Origin: CAWJHE01 sp963842455
Lineage (GTDB): Bacteria > Chloroflexota > Anaerolineae > Anaerolineales > UBA4823
Direction of reading: 5' to 3'
DNA length: 64,000 nt
Assembly (NCBI GenBank): GCA_963842455.1
Contig: CAWJHE010000014.1
Location: 1 to 64,000, forward strand
The position numbers and the translations under genes are program-made. Of the stretch, positions 62,281-64,000 are shown piece by piece. The notes below the pieces were generated by a model that worked only from the letters and a program-made list of their open reading frames with translations, had not been told where the DNA came from and made no database searches. Every line of letters starts with the position of its first letter. The stretch's first letter is position 1.

Positions 62281-63132
62281 TTAATCCTCCTTGTTTCGCT
62301 TCCAGCATATCCGGACCAGCTCATTAACTGTCAATGGCAGGGGAGATAGGTCTAAAGTCAACCCCAGGCGACAAATTTGGGGAGGGCGGACATAAGTTTG
62401 AGCTAACACTTCGGGTTGGCTGAAAATCTCGCGTGGATGACCATCCATTAAAATTTGCCCCTTACCCATCGCTACAACCCGCTCACAAAATTCAGCCACC
62501 AATTCCATGGCGTGTGTTACAACAATAATGGTTACATTACGTTCACGATTGATATCCTTCAGCAAGCGCATGATCTCACGCGCTTTCTCTGGATCCTGGC
62601 CTGTGGTAGGTTCGTCAACCAGGAGTACCTTCGGGTTCATGACCAGGATACCACCAAAAGCAACACGCTGACGGTCGCCTTTCCCCAAACGGAAGGGATG
62701 TGTTTCCTCATGTTTTGAGAGCATCAAACGGTTCATGACTTCCGTAGCCCGCGGGACTATTTCCTCTTCCGGTATTCCCAGGTTTTCTAGACCAAATATA
62801 AGATCTTCCCATACTGTATCCTTGAAAACCTGGTGGTCAGGGTTTTGGAATACATACCCTACAACGGTTGGACGTACACGTGGCGGTATGTTAACAACTT
62901 CAGCCCCGCCGATTTTAATCGAACCACTGTTTGGTTTTAAATAGCCACTTATCAATTTCGAAAGCGTTGTTTTCCCCGAACCGTTGTGCCCAATGATAGC
63001 AACGAATTCACCTTCTTTTACCGATAAGTTCATCTTTGTAAAAACTTCCAACTTTTTCGGAGGCGGATAAATAAAGGTCAAATCCTTAATTTCCAGATCT
63101 CCATTTTTTACTTCAACATTTTTCTTTGCCAT
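62281..63132 (-). CDS. ecfA1: ECF transporter ATPase 1, degenerate signature motif
   Basis: 283 residues. Walker A GHNGSGKTT, Q-loop GYVFQNPDHQ, Walker B VLLVDEPTTGQD and H-loop VTHAMEL are intact. The signature is RLGKGDRQR rather than LSGGQKQR. Its partner at 63168-64000 shows the opposite damage. AGGAG precedes the ATG. The C-terminal domain ending LTVNELVRICWKRNKED is typical of EcfA. Confidence 0.9.
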   Translation of the reverse strand: MAKKNVEVKNGDLEIKDLTFIYPPPKKLEVFTKMNLSVKEGEFVAIIGHNGSGKTTLSKLISGYLKPNSGSIKIGGAEVVNIPPRVRPTVVGYVFQNPDHQVFKDTVWEDLIFGLENLGIPEEEIVPRATEVMNRLMLSKHEETHPFRLGKGDRQRVAFGGILVMNPKVLLVDEPTTGQDPEKAREIMRLLKDINRERNVTIIVVTHAMELVAEFCERVVAMGKGQILMDGHPREIFSQPEVLAQTYVRPPQICRLGLTLDLSPLPLTVNELVRICWKRNKED

Positions 63133-63167
63133 AAATTCTCTCCTGACAATTATCTATTTCGGAGCTG

Positions 63168-64000
63168 TTATTTTTTATACATCTCTAAGAATTCATTCAC
63201 TGTTAAGGGAAGCTGCCCTTTCCATTTATCTTTTTCTTTGAGGAGATAGGCTGCTTCGGTAACAGAGGGTGTGCGGATCATGGCGTGAGCCAGATCGATC
63301 ACGGTAGTTGAAGAATTCAATAGGTGGCGCGTCAATACTTGAGTTCTCCCTCATCAATCAACCACATACGTTGAGAGAATGAAGCCAGTTCTTCGACTTT
63401 ATCATCATTAACGATAACTGTTACATCTGGATCGTCTTCATCAACCGCTACTATGGCTTCGAAGACCATCTGACTCTCCAACGGATCCAGTGCTGAGGTT
63501 GGGTTATCAAAAAGTAAAATTTTTGGACGCATCATGTAAGTAGCGGTAATGGCAGTCAGCTGTTTTTCCCCACCGGAGAGATCATAGGTGATCCGGTCCA
63601 GAAATGATGGATCCGGAACATTTTCGACGAGATTTCACGTTGCTCAGCAATCTCTACACGGGGGACACCCAGGTTTTCAAGCCCCCAAATGATCTCGTCC
63701 TTGACAAACAAGTTGAATAATTGCGCATCAGGGTCTTGCATGACAAGACCAATTTCTTTTGAAAGCTGGGCCATCGACATTTCCATGGTGGATTTTCCGA
63801 AAATCTTGACTACACCAGTCAAATCACCAGGGAAATAATGAGGCAATACGCCTGCAATCAAGTTAAGCAGGGTGGTTTTACCTGAACCTGTTGGGCCAAC
63901 CATACCAATAAAATCGCCTTTTCTAACGACGGTATTAATATTCTTGAGGGTCGGTTCATCCGTATTTGAATATTGAAAAGTTGCATTTTCCAACGAAATC
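63168..64000 (-). pseudogene. ecfA2: ECF transporter ATPase 2, Walker B Glu and H-loop His replaced; frameshifted, 5' end off window
   Basis: The gene runs off the right edge. Walker A GPTGSGKTT, Q-loop GLVMQDPDAQLF, signature LSGGEKQ (read in the frame near 63570) are normal. Walker B is ILLFDNPTSALD (Glu to Asn) and the switch region is VIVNDDKVEEL with no His. At least three slips occur (about 63340, 63560 and 63625). The repaired C-terminus ends LTVNEFLEMYKK at 63168, matching the ending of ecfA1. The residue changes lie within continuous frame segments, so they are not caused by the slips. Confidence 0.82.

Overview
The window looks like a draft contig from a member of the Chloroflexota, probably class Anaerolineae. 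This is inference from gene style and from dense intergenic repeat families ('tctctcgcagag...', 'ttcgtgaaaattcgtggc', 'ccctctcccagtgggagaggg'), not from a marker gene. I saw no rRNA, tRNA or CRISPR array. More than twenty single-base frameshifts interrupt otherwise well-conserved genes, most densely from about 59 kb to the end. Many are probably sequencing or assembly errors, so 'pseudogene' here often means 'frame broken in this sequence'.

Layout. 0-5 kb: toxin-antitoxin material (a degenerate antitoxin/zinc-finger pair, MNT/HEPN, an antitoxin/Doc pair followed by a second broken zinc finger), one short-chain dehydrogenase (SDR) and interspersed repeats. 5-19 kb: single genes, mostly unrelated: esterase, nitroreductase, a copper ATPase (CPH type) with a cytochrome c lipoprotein, an FGE-domain protein, an OFA-family transporter, CarD, a YiiX-like peptidase with YrdB, MazF and VapBC modules, and a secreted beta-helix protein.

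19.5-33.1 kb: a catabolic cluster headed by a large MalT/LuxR-type regulator: ETF beta and alpha, FixC, FixX, then two paralogous blocks SDR - acyl-CoA dehydrogenase - SDR, and an SCP2 protein. Acyl-CoA dehydrogenases would pass electrons through ETF and FixCX to quinone or another acceptor while the SDRs oxidise or reduce hydroxy/keto intermediates. The substrate cannot be read from the sequence. 33-39.5 kb: a 141-bp tandem repeat, a mazF fossil, a TolB-like lipoprotein, an MFS transporter and a two-domain binding protein that fuses a Leu/Ile/Val-type to a BMP-type domain.

39.6-64 kb, almost entirely on the minus strand, is the most distinctive region: a hydantoin/dihydropyrimidine-type utilisation locus. 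It has two hydantoinases, two Asp/Glu/hydantoin racemases, a DAO-type oxidase, an HMGL-like protein lacking the usual catalytic Arg motif, a FadR-type regulator, a nitroreductase and three importers (NitT/TauT type with two permeases and two ATPases; BMP/nucleoside type; ECF type). Two units start from near-identical 278-bp terminator-promoter-operator cassettes carrying a FadR-like site. In both the NitT/TauT and ECF importers the ATPase pairs are asymmetric in the same way: one subunit has lost the Walker B Glu and H-loop His, its partner has lost the signature motif. That predicts one working and one dead ATP site in each importer. No N-carbamoyl amino-acid hydrolase is visible.
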